In this document: one piece after another, positions 1-5,544 of the stretch
Layout of the letters: the number at the start of each line of letters is the position of its first letter
Position numbering within the stretch: position 1 is the first letter of the stretch
Source: an uncultured Flavobacteriales bacterium
Lineage (GTDB): Bacteria > Bacteroidota > Bacteroidia > Flavobacteriales_E > Vicingaceae
Assembly: GCA_937925525.1 (NCBI GenBank)
Contig: CALALS010000239.1
Coordinates: forward strand, 1-5,544
Direction: 5' to 3'
Length of the DNA: 5,544 bases
The notes under the pieces: generated by a model
Database searches by the model: none
Seen by the model: only the letters and a program-made list of their open reading frames with translations
What the model was told of the DNA's origin: nothing
Translations under genes and position numbers: made by a program

Positions 1-23
1 AAAAAATCTGACAAAAGTTCAGA
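1..23 (-). terminator. Candidate intrinsic terminator after paaY
   Basis: Read on the minus strand, TCTGA and TCAGA (positions 23-19 and 11-7) form a 5-bp stem. One more C-G pair forms past a single bulged base, closing a TTTT loop. A run of six T follows at positions 6-1. The hairpin begins 17 bases after the paaY stop codon, where a factor-independent terminator is expected. The stem is short and AT-rich, so it may be weak. The T run reaches the window edge and could be longer. Confidence 0.45.
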
Positions 24-40
24 AAGAATATGAAAAAATT

Positions 41-634
41 TCAGGATTTAGATTTTGTCCAAGTAGAATAATCAATATGAATTTCAGGTCGGTCTTTTTC
101 AGCCTCTTTGAGTGGTTCACATCTTTTTAATTCTTTATGACAGTCTTTAGCTAATTGCTGATATATTTCTGTGCCTTTTGTTTTCCAGGCAATCATTTCA
201 TCTGAAACATCTTTTACAATTTTGGCCGGGTTTCCTACCACCACTTTTCTATTCGGAATAACCATTTCGGCAGGAACAAAACACAAGGCTCCAATAATAC
301 ACTCATCGCCAATTTCAACATCATCCATTATTACCGTATTCATACCTACCAAGCAATTTTTACCAATGGTTCCTCCGTGAATAATAGCACCATGCCCAAT
401 ATGAGCATTTTCTTTCAACAAAACTGTTTTTCCGGGAAACATGTGTATCGTACAATTCTCTTGCACATTACAACCGTCTTCAATAATGATTTTTCCAAAA
501 TCTCCTCTTATGGCAGCCGAAGGACCGATATAAACATCCTTACCAATAAACACATTGCCCGTAACAGTTGCTTGCGGGTGAATAAACGCTGAAGGATGTA
601 TTACCGGTTTTAGACCTTTATATTCAAATATCAT
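41..634 (-). CDS. paaY: PaaY-type hexapeptide-repeat protein (gamma-carbonic anhydrase fold, phenylacetate pathway thioesterase)
   Basis: This 197-residue protein has a left-handed beta-helix made of isoleucine/valine-rich hexapeptide repeats from about residue 10 to 140, followed by a helical tail of about 55 residues. Three histidines sit where gamma-class carbonic anhydrase relatives bind metal: His64 (in CTIHMFPG), His81 (in HIGHG) and His86 (in AIIHGG). CTIHMFPG and the long C-terminal tail resemble PaaY rather than the shorter YrdA-like proteins, and E. coli PaaY is almost the same length. E. coli PaaY is reported to be a thioesterase that hydrolyses off-pathway CoA esters formed during phenylacetate breakdown, so inhibitory CoA adducts do not build up. 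The protein is soluble, with no signal peptide seen. It lies 59 bp downstream of a 3-oxoadipyl-CoA thiolase gene on the same strand, which supports the paa assignment. A generic gamma-carbonic anhydrase remains possible. The ATG at 634 is the natural start (MIFEYKGLKPVIHPSAF). Confidence 0.82.
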   Translation of the reverse strand: MIFEYKGLKPVIHPSAFIHPQATVTGNVFIGKDVYIGPSAAIRGDFGKIIIEDGCNVQENCTIHMFPGKTVLLKENAHIGHGAIIHGGTIGKNCLVGMNTVIMDDVEIGDECIIGALCFVPAEMVIPNRKVVVGNPAKIVKDVSDEMIAWKTKGTEIYQQLAKDCHKELKRCEPLKEAEKDRPEIHIDYSTWTKSKS

Positions 635-636
635 GG

Positions 637-665
637 TTTAGATTTTAGATTGTTAGACATCAGAC
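637..665. repeat. Degenerate heptamer repeat upstream of paaY
   Basis: The plus strand reads as four adjacent units: TTTAGAT, TTTAGAT, TGTTAGAC and ATCAGAC. The first two are identical 7-mers, and the others share the TAGA/CAGA core. On the minus strand the units become GTCTGAT, GTCTAACA, ATCTAAA and ATCTAAA. They end 2 bases before the paaY ATG, so they would lie in its leader. The array is short, and simple slippage in AT-rich DNA could produce it. Confidence 0.45.
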
Positions 666-672
666 AAAAGAC

Positions 673-680
673 CAAAATTA
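673..680 (-). promoter_or_regulatory. Possible internal promoter element for paaY
   Basis: The minus strand reads TAATTTTG, an exact match to the Bacteroidetes -7 consensus TANNTTTG, 38 bases before the paaY ATG. No TTG stands 17-23 bases upstream where the -33 element should be; only T-rich sequence is there. An 8-mer with two free positions is easily met by chance in DNA this rich in T. paaY may simply be co-transcribed with the thiolase gene. Confidence 0.22.
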
Positions 681-693
681 ACTTTCAACTTAA

Positions 694-1899
694 TTAAGCT
701 CTTTCTAAAATAGTAGCATAGCCTTGCCCCACACCCACACACATGGTTACTAAAGCGTATTTTTTATTTTGTTTATGCAGTTCAATGGCTGCAGTTTGTA
801 ATATTCTAGTTCCACTCATTCCTAGTGGATGGCCTAAAGCTATTGCTCCACCGTTAGGATTAATTCGTTCATCTTTAAAATCAACTCCCCACTCTTGTAA
901 GCAAGCCAATACTTGTGCAGAAAATGCTTCATTCAACTCTAAAATATCCATATCGGCCAAAGTTAATCCGGCTCTTTTTAACGCTAAATTGGAAGCATAA
1001 ACAGGGCCTATTCCCATTATTCTTGGCTCAACTCCGGCTACAGCGGCAGAAACAATTCTTGCTAATGGTTTTAAATTGTTGTCTTTTACTCCTTGCTCAG
1101 AAGCAATCATAATAGCTGCTGCACCATCATTTAAACCGGATGAGTTTCCCGCTGTAACGGAACCATCTTTTTTAAAGGCGGGACGTAAACCTGAAAGTAC
1201 GTCAACTGTTGTACCTTTCCTAATAAATTCATCTTGATTAAAAACAATCGGGTCTTTTTTTCGTTGTGGTATTTCAACCGCCACAATTTCTTCCGCTAAT
1301 CTTCCGCTTTCTTGTGCTTTAGCAGCTTTTTGCTGACTCCATGCAGCAAACTCGTCTTGGTCTTTTCTGGAAATATTGTATTTCTCTACCAAATTCTCAG
1401 CGGTATTTCCCATACCATCTGTGCCATAAAGTTCTTGCATTTTGGGGTTAATAAATCTCCAACCAAAACTGGTATCATGCATTTCTGAATCTCTGCCAAA
1501 CGGTTTGGATGCTTTGCTAATTACCCATGGACCTCTGGTCATGTTTTCCACTCCACCGCCAATATAAAAATGTCCGTTTCCTGTTTGTATGGCTCTAGCT
1601 CCGTGAATAACTGCTGCCATTCCGGAAGAACAAAGTCTATTCACCGTTTCACCGGGAACAGAAAAAGGTAAACCTGCTAGCAATAAACTCATACGAGCTA
1701 CATTTCTATTGTCCTCTCCTGCTTGATTGGCACACCCCATATATACATCTTCAATTAGTTTTGGGTCAATTTGAGGATTACGTTTTACGATTTCTTTTAA
1801 AACAATTGCTCCTAAATCATCTGTTCTAACAGGAGCCAAACTTCCTCCAAAGTTTCCAATTGCTGTTCTTATTCCGTCTACAATATATGCTTGATTCAT
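694..1899 (-). CDS. pcaF: 3-oxoadipyl-CoA thiolase (PcaF/PaaJ family)
   Basis: This 401-residue thiolase is full length for the family. It cleaves 3-oxoadipyl-CoA with CoA to succinyl-CoA and acetyl-CoA, the last step of the phenylacetate and beta-ketoadipate routes. The nucleophilic cysteine is Cys90 in NRLCSSGMAAV. The C-terminal half carries NEAFSAQ, the catalytic His357 in GGAIALGHPLGMSG, and Cys387 in the CVGVGQG motif. GCANQAGEDNRNVARM (about residues 55-70) and the GWRFINPKM region favour the 3-oxoadipyl-CoA group over plain acetoacetyl-CoA thiolases (AtoB/PhbA), though a broader-range acyl-CoA acetyltransferase cannot be excluded. It is a cytoplasmic enzyme. The paaY-type gene downstream argues for phenylacetate catabolism, where the same enzyme is called PaaJ. 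The start is the ATG at 1899, which gives the usual MNQAYIVDGIRTAIG opening. Transcription must begin in the 63-bp region shared with the divergent cupin gene. No paa regulator is visible. Confidence 0.88.
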   Translation of the reverse strand: MNQAYIVDGIRTAIGNFGGSLAPVRTDDLGAIVLKEIVKRNPQIDPKLIEDVYMGCANQAGEDNRNVARMSLLLAGLPFSVPGETVNRLCSSGMAAVIHGARAIQTGNGHFYIGGGVENMTRGPWVISKASKPFGRDSEMHDTSFGWRFINPKMQELYGTDGMGNTAENLVEKYNISRKDQDEFAAWSQQKAAKAQESGRLAEEIVAVEIPQRKKDPIVFNQDEFIRKGTTVDVLSGLRPAFKKDGSVTAGNSSGLNDGAAAIMIASEQGVKDNNLKPLARIVSAAVAGVEPRIMGIGPVYASNLALKRAGLTLADMDILELNEAFSAQVLACLQEWGVDFKDERINPNGGAIALGHPLGMSGTRILQTAAIELHKQNKKYALVTMCVGVGQGYATILERA

Positions 1900-1915
1900 T
1901 GAATTTAAATTTGGT

Positions 1916-1923
1916 TAAAGGTA
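1916..1923 (-). promoter_or_regulatory. Weak -7-like element for the thiolase gene
   Basis: The minus strand reads TACCTTTA, seven of eight matches to TANNTTTG, with the final G replaced by A. It lies 16 bases before the thiolase ATG. No clear -33 TTG is found 17-23 bases further upstream. The thiolase gene has a divergent neighbour and so must have a promoter in 1900-1962; this is the best candidate seen there. It falls between the -33 and -7 boxes of the opposing promoter. Confidence 0.25.
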
Positions 1924-1933
1924 AAAATTTTTA
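1922..1933. repeat. 12-bp A/T palindrome in the divergent promoter region
   Basis: TAAAAATTTTTA is a perfect inverted repeat near the middle of the 63-bp region between the thiolase and cupin genes. An A5T5 tract is a known source of intrinsic DNA curvature. It is flanked by two copies of TTTGGTT (1910-1916 and 1941-1947), 31 bp apart. It could be an operator or a bend, but AT-rich palindromes arise easily by chance. Confidence 0.35.
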
Positions 1934-1962
1934 TGGTATTTTTGGTTGCTAAAAAACACTGA

Positions 1963-2328
1963 ATGAGTAAAATCAATATAAAAGATAAACTACAAACGTT
2001 CAGCGATTACTGGAATCCAAGAATTGTTGGAGAATTAAACGGACAACTGGTAAAACTAGCTAAGTTTAAAGGGGAATTTGTATGGCATCATCACGAAAAT
2101 GAAGATGAATTGTTTTTGGTGATTGAAGGCAGTTTTGAAATGCACTATAGAGATAAAGTGGTGAAACTAAATGCCGGAGAATTTATCATTGTGCCAAAAG
2201 GAATTGAACACAAACCCGTTGCCAAAGAAGAAGTTTCAGTACTCTTATTCGAACCCAAAGACACTTTAAATACTGGAAACATAATTAATGAGTTGACTAA
2301 AAATAACTTAAATAAAATTGACGAATAA
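1963..2328 (+). CDS. Small single-domain cupin protein, substrate unknown
   Basis: This 121-residue protein is essentially one cupin barrel with short ends. Cupin motif 1 is at residues 37-56, with His42, His44 and Glu49 before Gly56. Motif 2 is at 72-83 (GEFIIVPKGIEH), with His83. These three histidines and the glutamate are the classic ligands for one divalent metal, so a metal-bound protein is expected. No signal peptide is seen, so it is probably cytoplasmic. Single-domain cupins include isomerases, dioxygenases and small-molecule sensors, and the sequence does not decide among them. It is first in a plus-strand operon. Its last 11 bases overlap the start of the truncated haemoglobin gene, which suggests coupled translation and related roles. 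The ATG at 1963 is the only sensible start and has no Shine-Dalgarno sequence. The fold call is secure, but the function is not known. Confidence 0.85.
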   Translation: MSKINIKDKLQTFSDYWNPRIVGELNGQLVKLAKFKGEFVWHHHENEDELFLVIEGSFEMHYRDKVVKLNAGEFIIVPKGIEHKPVAKEEVSVLLFEPKDTLNTGNIINELTKNNLNKIDE

Positions 2329-2698
2329 ACAAGACATCAAAAATAGAGCAGACGTAAAACTATTGGTAGATTCATTTTATAAAAAGGTGCTGCTAGACAA
2401 AGCAATTGGTCACTTCTTTACAGAAGTAATTCAACTTGATTTAGAAAAACACATGCCAAAAATGTGTGATTTTTGGGAGACAACACTTTTTCACACAGCA
2501 AACTACAAAGGTAATCCGTTACAAGTTCATTTAAATTTAAACCACAAATCAGCATTAGAAAAACCACATTTTGACAGATGGCTTGAATTGTTTAATGAAA
2601 CCGTTGATGAATTATTTAGCGGAGAAATAGCAAATCAAGCAAAGACCAGAGCGCTATCGATAGCTACTGTAATGCAACTTAAAATCAATAATGTATAA
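2318..2698 (+). CDS. Group III truncated haemoglobin
   Basis: This 126-residue protein is a short 2-over-2 haem globin of the group III (Campylobacter Ctb-like) class. The key positions align with Ctb: Tyr21 (B10) in SFYKKV, His45 (E7) in LEKHMPKM, His71 (F8, the haem-iron ligand) in QVHLNL, and Trp88 (G8) in FDRWLELF. The MCDFW segment at 49-53 is also typical. Group III globins bind O2 and NO tightly and are linked in some bacteria to nitrosative stress or oxygen handling; the role here is inferred. The protein is cytoplasmic. The start is TTG at 2318. An in-frame TAA at 2309-2311 blocks any longer version, and the next ATG lies past the haem-contacting Tyr and His, so a non-ATG start is required. 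It overlaps the cupin stop by 11 bp, and the next gene overlaps it by 8 bp. No haem-synthesis gene or reductase partner is nearby. Confidence 0.9.
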   Translation: MTNKQDIKNRADVKLLVDSFYKKVLLDKAIGHFFTEVIQLDLEKHMPKMCDFWETTLFHTANYKGNPLQVHLNLNHKSALEKPHFDRWLELFNETVDELFSGEIANQAKTRALSIATVMQLKINNV

Positions 2699-2903
2699 AG
2701 AAGATAAACAGAAAATAATTATTGCTTCCATCATAGCTTCTGTATTGTTTGGCTACTATTTCATCTTCGGAAAAGATAAAATACTTAATATACTTGCTAT
2801 AATTGGGTTGGTTGCTTGGGTAGGAACAATGTTTCTGCTGAATAAAGCTAGGAAGAAAAGATTAAATTCAGACGAAAATCAAGAGCATCCAAGTCAGCAA
2901 TAA
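2691..2903 (+). CDS. Small two-helix membrane protein, unknown function
   Basis: This 70-residue protein matches no family I recognise. Hydrophobic segments at about residues 9-27 and 31-50 are separated by a short polar turn (GKDK). A basic stretch, KARKKR (52-57), and a polar tail follow. By the positive-inside rule both ends should face the cytoplasm, giving a helical hairpin in the inner membrane. The ATG at 2691 overlaps the globin stop by 8 bp, so it is the third gene of a cupin-globin-membrane protein operon. This tight coupling is the main reason to believe it is real. Its last 56 bases lie antisense to the 3' end of bshC. A membrane anchor or partner for the globin is a guess from context only. 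Confidence 0.7.
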   Translation: MYKEDKQKIIIASIIASVLFGYYFIFGKDKILNILAIIGLVAWVGTMFLLNKARKKRLNSDENQEHPSQQ

Positions 2904-4419
2904 GAACATCAATCAACTCTTTTCCTAACCAATTCGTATCATCCAGCACATTCATTTTCCGTTCTTGTAACGTACCATTTGGAAAAATAGCTTGATGAAC
3001 AACTCGAATTCGTTCTATATTTACTTCTTCCTGACTTTTAATTGTCTTCAGTATTTTTTTGTCAATGTTTTCTAATGCTTTTTCTGATGTTGCTTTTTGG
3101 GCAAGAATAAAACTTTTTAGTCCTTCATCTATATTATTGGCTTTACTCAGCAAAGCTTCAAAAAGTTGATTTAACTGTTCCTTTTCCTCTTCTATACCAC
3201 TATAAGTGTGATGGTTTTCTATGAATGTGTTAATTAATTCTTGTTCTGTTTTGAATAAATCAGTTAATTTTAAATCAAGCTGCTCCATTTTTCGTTGTAC
3301 AGAGGAATTAATGAGCAATGAGCTATTTCTTAAAATTAAAGCCGGATAAAATTGTTGATGATGTTCAAATACTTTTTTAAGCTGAAACCAGTAGGCAATT
3401 TCTGAAGGACCGCCCACATAAGCCAAATTAGGTAAAATGGTTTCCTGATAAAGAGGTCGGAGCACCACATTAGGGCTAAAGTTTTGTGGGGATTCATTTA
3501 TCTCTACTAACAACTCCTTCTCTTCCCATTTGAATTTACCGTCAACTGTTTGATAAAAGCTATTTCTTTTCTCAATTCTTTCTCTTCTATTTTCTCCTAA
3601 GTAAAACAAATTAATGGCTCTTGGATTAACTTGCGTTTTATGTTTTTTAGAAAGCTTTGTTGATTGCTCTTCCACTAATTTTGCAGAAGTTTCATTTAAT
3701 ATTTCGTCCTTTATAACTTCAGAAAAGCTTTGTTTTAAGGCTTTATGATTTCCGTCAATAACAACTACTCCGTAGCTAGCAAATAGTTCATTGACAATTT
3801 GCCTGGTTGCATTGGCTAAATTTTCTTGTTCTTTGTAAGCCTTTTTAAAAACTTCAAATAACTCCTTATTGAATTTTACTTTTTGTTCTACTTCATCAAT
3901 AAAATCAGAAAGCAAATTAGTGGGTAATTCTCCTGCTATTCCACTATAAGAAATTTCACTATCTAATTGCTCACCATTGAGATATAAACCCTTTATTTCA
4001 TCAATATCATGGTCTTCAGATGCCATCCAATAAACAGGCACAAAATTATATTCAGGGTATTCTTTTTTAAGTTGATTGGCCAAATTAATGGTGGTAGCAA
4101 TTTTGTAAATAAAATAGATTGGACCTGTAAAGAGACATAACTGATGTCCGGTAGTAACCGTAAAAGTGTTTTCATCTAATAAAACGTCTAGCAAAGGTTT
4201 TGATGAAATACTTTTATATTGTTCTTTAAGGGTTTCTAATAAAACTTTTCGATTGACAGGATATTTTTTTCTGTCCTCAACTATCTGCTTAAAAGAATTG
4301 ATATTAGGAGAATATTGATAAAATGGTTTTAAAAATTCATCGTTATTTAAATAATTAACAACTAAATCAGATAAGTGATTAGTAATTTCAGATGATATTT
4401 TTTCAATTTTATAACTCAT
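2848..4419 (-). CDS. bshC: Bacillithiol biosynthesis cysteine-adding enzyme BshC
   Basis: This 523-residue protein is close to the B. subtilis BshC length of about 540. BshC catalyses the last step of bacillithiol synthesis, joining cysteine to glucosaminyl-malate; the product is the main low-molecular-weight thiol of many Firmicutes and Bacteroidetes. Family motifs seen in order are GHQLCLFTGP (91-100) with the following IYFIYK, VYWMASEDHD (129-138), the RPLYQETILPN and YVGGPSEIAYW blocks (321-344), and FPNGTLQER (479-487). A long charged helical stretch at about 374-465 matches the coiled-coil domain of the family. It is a cytoplasmic enzyme. bshA and bshB are not in the window and must lie elsewhere if the pathway is complete. 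Its ATG shares one base with the tgt stop (TAATG), so translational coupling with tgt is likely. The stop is TAG at 2850-2848, and the 3' end overlaps the convergent small membrane gene. Confidence 0.94.
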   Translation of the reverse strand: MSYKIEKISSEITNHLSDLVVNYLNNDEFLKPFYQYSPNINSFKQIVEDRKKYPVNRKVLLETLKEQYKSISSKPLLDVLLDENTFTVTTGHQLCLFTGPIYFIYKIATTINLANQLKKEYPEYNFVPVYWMASEDHDIDEIKGLYLNGEQLDSEISYSGIAGELPTNLLSDFIDEVEQKVKFNKELFEVFKKAYKEQENLANATRQIVNELFASYGVVVIDGNHKALKQSFSEVIKDEILNETSAKLVEEQSTKLSKKHKTQVNPRAINLFYLGENRRERIEKRNSFYQTVDGKFKWEEKELLVEINESPQNFSPNVVLRPLYQETILPNLAYVGGPSEIAYWFQLKKVFEHHQQFYPALILRNSSLLINSSVQRKMEQLDLKLTDLFKTEQELINTFIENHHTYSGIEEEKEQLNQLFEALLSKANNIDEGLKSFILAQKATSEKALENIDKKILKTIKSQEEVNIERIRVVHQAIFPNGTLQERKMNVLDDTNWLGKELIDVLIADLDALDFRLNLIFSS

Positions 4420-5544
4420 TAAAGTCTTTCATTCAATTGCTTTACCATTTTATTTTTCCAATCGTAAAAAGTCCCTTCTATGATTTTTTCTCGCGCTACT
4501 CTTACTAAATCCAGATAAAACGCTAAGTTATGAATACTACAAATTTGAAGAGCCAGCAACTCCTTTGAGTGCATTAAATGTCTTACATAAGCTTTAGAAT
4601 AAAAACTATCCACATAGCTAGTTCCTGATTCATCTAAAGGAGAAAAATCATCTTCCCACTTTTTATTTCTGATATTTATAATACCATTCCAGGTAAATAA
4701 TTGTCCGTTTCTACCATTTCTGGTAGGCATCACACAATCAAACATATCAATACCTAGCGCAATATTCTCCAATAGATTAACAGGCGTACCTACTCCCATT
4801 AAATATCTTGGCTTATCAGAAGGTAGTATATCACATACCAACTCACACATGGCATACATATCTTCGTCAGGCTCCCCCACAGATAAACCGCCTATCGCAT
4901 TTCCTTCCTGTTCTTTGGAAGCAATAAATTCAGCTGATTGTTTCCGTAAATCAGGATAAACACTTCCTTGAACAATAGGAAAAAGTGTTTGAGAATAATT
5001 GTATTTAGGCTCACTTTCATGAAAAGCTTTTACACATCTGTCCAGCCACCTGTGAGTTAAATGCATGGAATCCTCTGCATATTTTTTTTCACAAGGATAT
5101 GGCGTGCATTCATCAAAAGCCATAATTATATCTGCGCCTATTGTTCGTTGCACATCCATTACATTTTCGGGTGTAAATAAATGCTTTGAGCCGTCAATAT
5201 GCGAAGAAAAAGTTGCGCCCTCTTCTGTAATTTTCCGTCTTTCTGAAAGTGAAAAAACTTGATACCCGCCACTATCCGTCAAAATAGGCCTTTTCCAATT
5301 CATAAACTGATGCAAGCCTCCTGCTTTTTGCATGATATCCATACCGGGTCTTAAATATAAATGATAAGTATTCCCTAAAATAATTTGAGCTTTAATGTCC
5401 TTCTCTACTTCATGTTGATGAACCCCTTTAACACTTGCTGCTGTTCCTACGGGCATAAAAATTGGAGTTTGAATTTCGCCATGATCGGTAGTAATTATAC
5501 CCGCCCTTGCTTTTGAATCCTTGTCTTTTGCTAACAATTTAAAC
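4419..5544 (-). CDS. tgt: tRNA-guanine transglycosylase (Tgt), 5' end outside window
   Basis: Tgt swaps guanine at position 34 of GUN-anticodon tRNAs for preQ1, on the way to queuosine. At least 372 residues are present, nearly the whole enzyme. Counting from the TTG at 5537, the catalytic aspartates are Asp88 (ILTDSGGYQVFSL) and Asp267 (FDCVMPTRNGRNG, the nucleophile). FDECTPYP (141-148) and GGLSVGE (216-222) line the base pocket, and the valine in the latter fits preQ1 rather than queuine. The canonical C-x-C-x2-C zinc motif is missing: the aligned positions are Gly305, Ser307 and Asp310, although the partner His336 (SIHNL) remains. From memory, other Bacteroidetes Tgts share this. The frame stays open past 5537 as TTT AAA, so the protein continues as ...FKLLAKDKDSKARAG. 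Relatives begin with M-x-F-x-LL, so the true start probably lies just outside the window and the TTG is unlikely to be used. The gene precedes bshC with a one-base overlap. Confidence 0.95.
   Translation of the reverse strand, partial: FKLLAKDKDSKARAGIITTDHGEIQTPIFMPVGTAASVKGVHQHEVEKDIKAQIILGNTYHLYLRPGMDIMQKAGGLHQFMNWKRPILTDSGGYQVFSLSERRKITEEGATFSSHIDGSKHLFTPENVMDVQRTIGADIIMAFDECTPYPCEKKYAEDSMHLTHRWLDRCVKAFHESEPKYNYSQTLFPIVQGSVYPDLRKQSAEFIASKEQEGNAIGGLSVGEPDEDMYAMCELVCDILPSDKPRYLMGVGTPVNLLENIALGIDMFDCVMPTRNGRNGQLFTWNGIINIRNKKWEDDFSPLDESGTSYVDSFYSKAYVRHLMHSKELLALQICSIHNLAFYLDLVRVAREKIIEGTFYDWKNKMVKQLNERL

Larger units (their letters stand above)
1910..1944 (+). promoter_or_regulatory. Predicted Bacteroidetes-type promoter of the cupin-globin operon
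   Basis: TTTG at 1910-1913 can serve as the -33 element, and TATTTTTG at 1937-1944 is a perfect TANNTTTG -7 element. The 23-bp spacer is at the upper end of the range described for flavobacterial promoters. The -7 element ends 18 bases before the cupin ATG, so the leader would be only about 10 nt. That fits a gene with no Shine-Dalgarno sequence. This is consensus matching in AT-rich DNA, but the position directly before a three-gene operon makes it plausible. Confidence 0.5.

Noticed and set aside
171..592. Two plus-strand reading frames (69 and 71 codons) opposite paaY
   Set aside because: They lie wholly antisense to a well-recognised gene and have no family resemblance or promoter of their own.
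689..698. Perfect 10-bp palindrome CTTAATTAAG over the thiolase stop codon
   Set aside because: It is short, AT-only in its core, contains the stop codon and has no T run after it; most likely chance rather than a terminator or operator.
743..1112. Two overlapping plus-strand reading frames (85 and 65 codons) opposite the thiolase gene
   Set aside because: They are shadows of a conserved enzyme gene; the translations look like antisense of thiolase motifs.
3993..4175. A 60-codon minus-strand frame inside bshC
   Set aside because: It is an out-of-frame shadow within the conserved BshC core, with no independent support.
5065..5262. A 65-codon plus-strand frame opposite tgt
   Set aside because: It is antisense to the conserved Tgt catalytic domain and has no recognisable features.
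5535..5537. TTG as the real start of tgt
   Set aside because: The frame stays open to the window edge as TTT AAA, and relatives carry a short M-x-F-x-LL N-terminus, so the true start is probably just outside.
1..5544. CRISPR arrays, tRNA or rRNA genes, insertion sequences, riboswitches
   Set aside because: No regularly spaced repeats, cloverleaf-like sequence, transposase or terminal inverted repeats were seen; gaps between genes are at most about 63 bp.

Overview
This is an AT-rich window that reads as chromosomal DNA of a member of the Bacteroidetes, probably a flavobacterium-like lineage. Four things point there: a bacillithiol enzyme (BshC) beside a Bacteroidetes-type Tgt, a group III truncated haemoglobin, almost no Shine-Dalgarno sequences before the starts, and a perfect TANNTTTG promoter element between two divergent genes. 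The genus cannot be told from the sequence. Six genes are complete and a seventh, tgt, runs off the right edge. Almost all the DNA is coding, and no gene-free stretch exceeds 65 bases.

Left block (1-1899, minus strand): a 3-oxoadipyl-CoA thiolase gene (pcaF/paaJ type) is followed by a paaY-type hexapeptide-repeat gene and then a small terminator-like hairpin at the window edge. The pair suggests the end of a phenylacetate catabolism operon. The thiolase makes acetyl-CoA and succinyl-CoA, and PaaY is known elsewhere as a thioesterase that clears dead-end CoA esters of the same pathway. The other paa genes are not in the window.

Middle block (1963-2903, plus strand): a tight three-gene operon reads away from the thiolase across a 63-bp divergent intergenic region. 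It encodes a metal-binding cupin, a group III truncated haemoglobin that starts with TTG, and a 70-residue two-helix membrane protein. Each gene overlaps the next by about 10 bp, so co-translation is likely. The joint function is unknown.

Right block (2848-5544, minus strand): tgt (tRNA-guanine transglycosylase, queuosine pathway) overlaps bshC (last step of bacillithiol synthesis) by one base. bshC runs tail-to-tail into the small membrane protein gene and shares 56 bp with it, with no visible terminator on either strand.

Nothing in the window is clearly a new defence or mobile system. The best leads are the cupin-globin-membrane protein operon, a Tgt that lacks the three zinc-binding cysteines of the canonical enzyme, and the antisense 3' overlap joining the globin operon to bshC.
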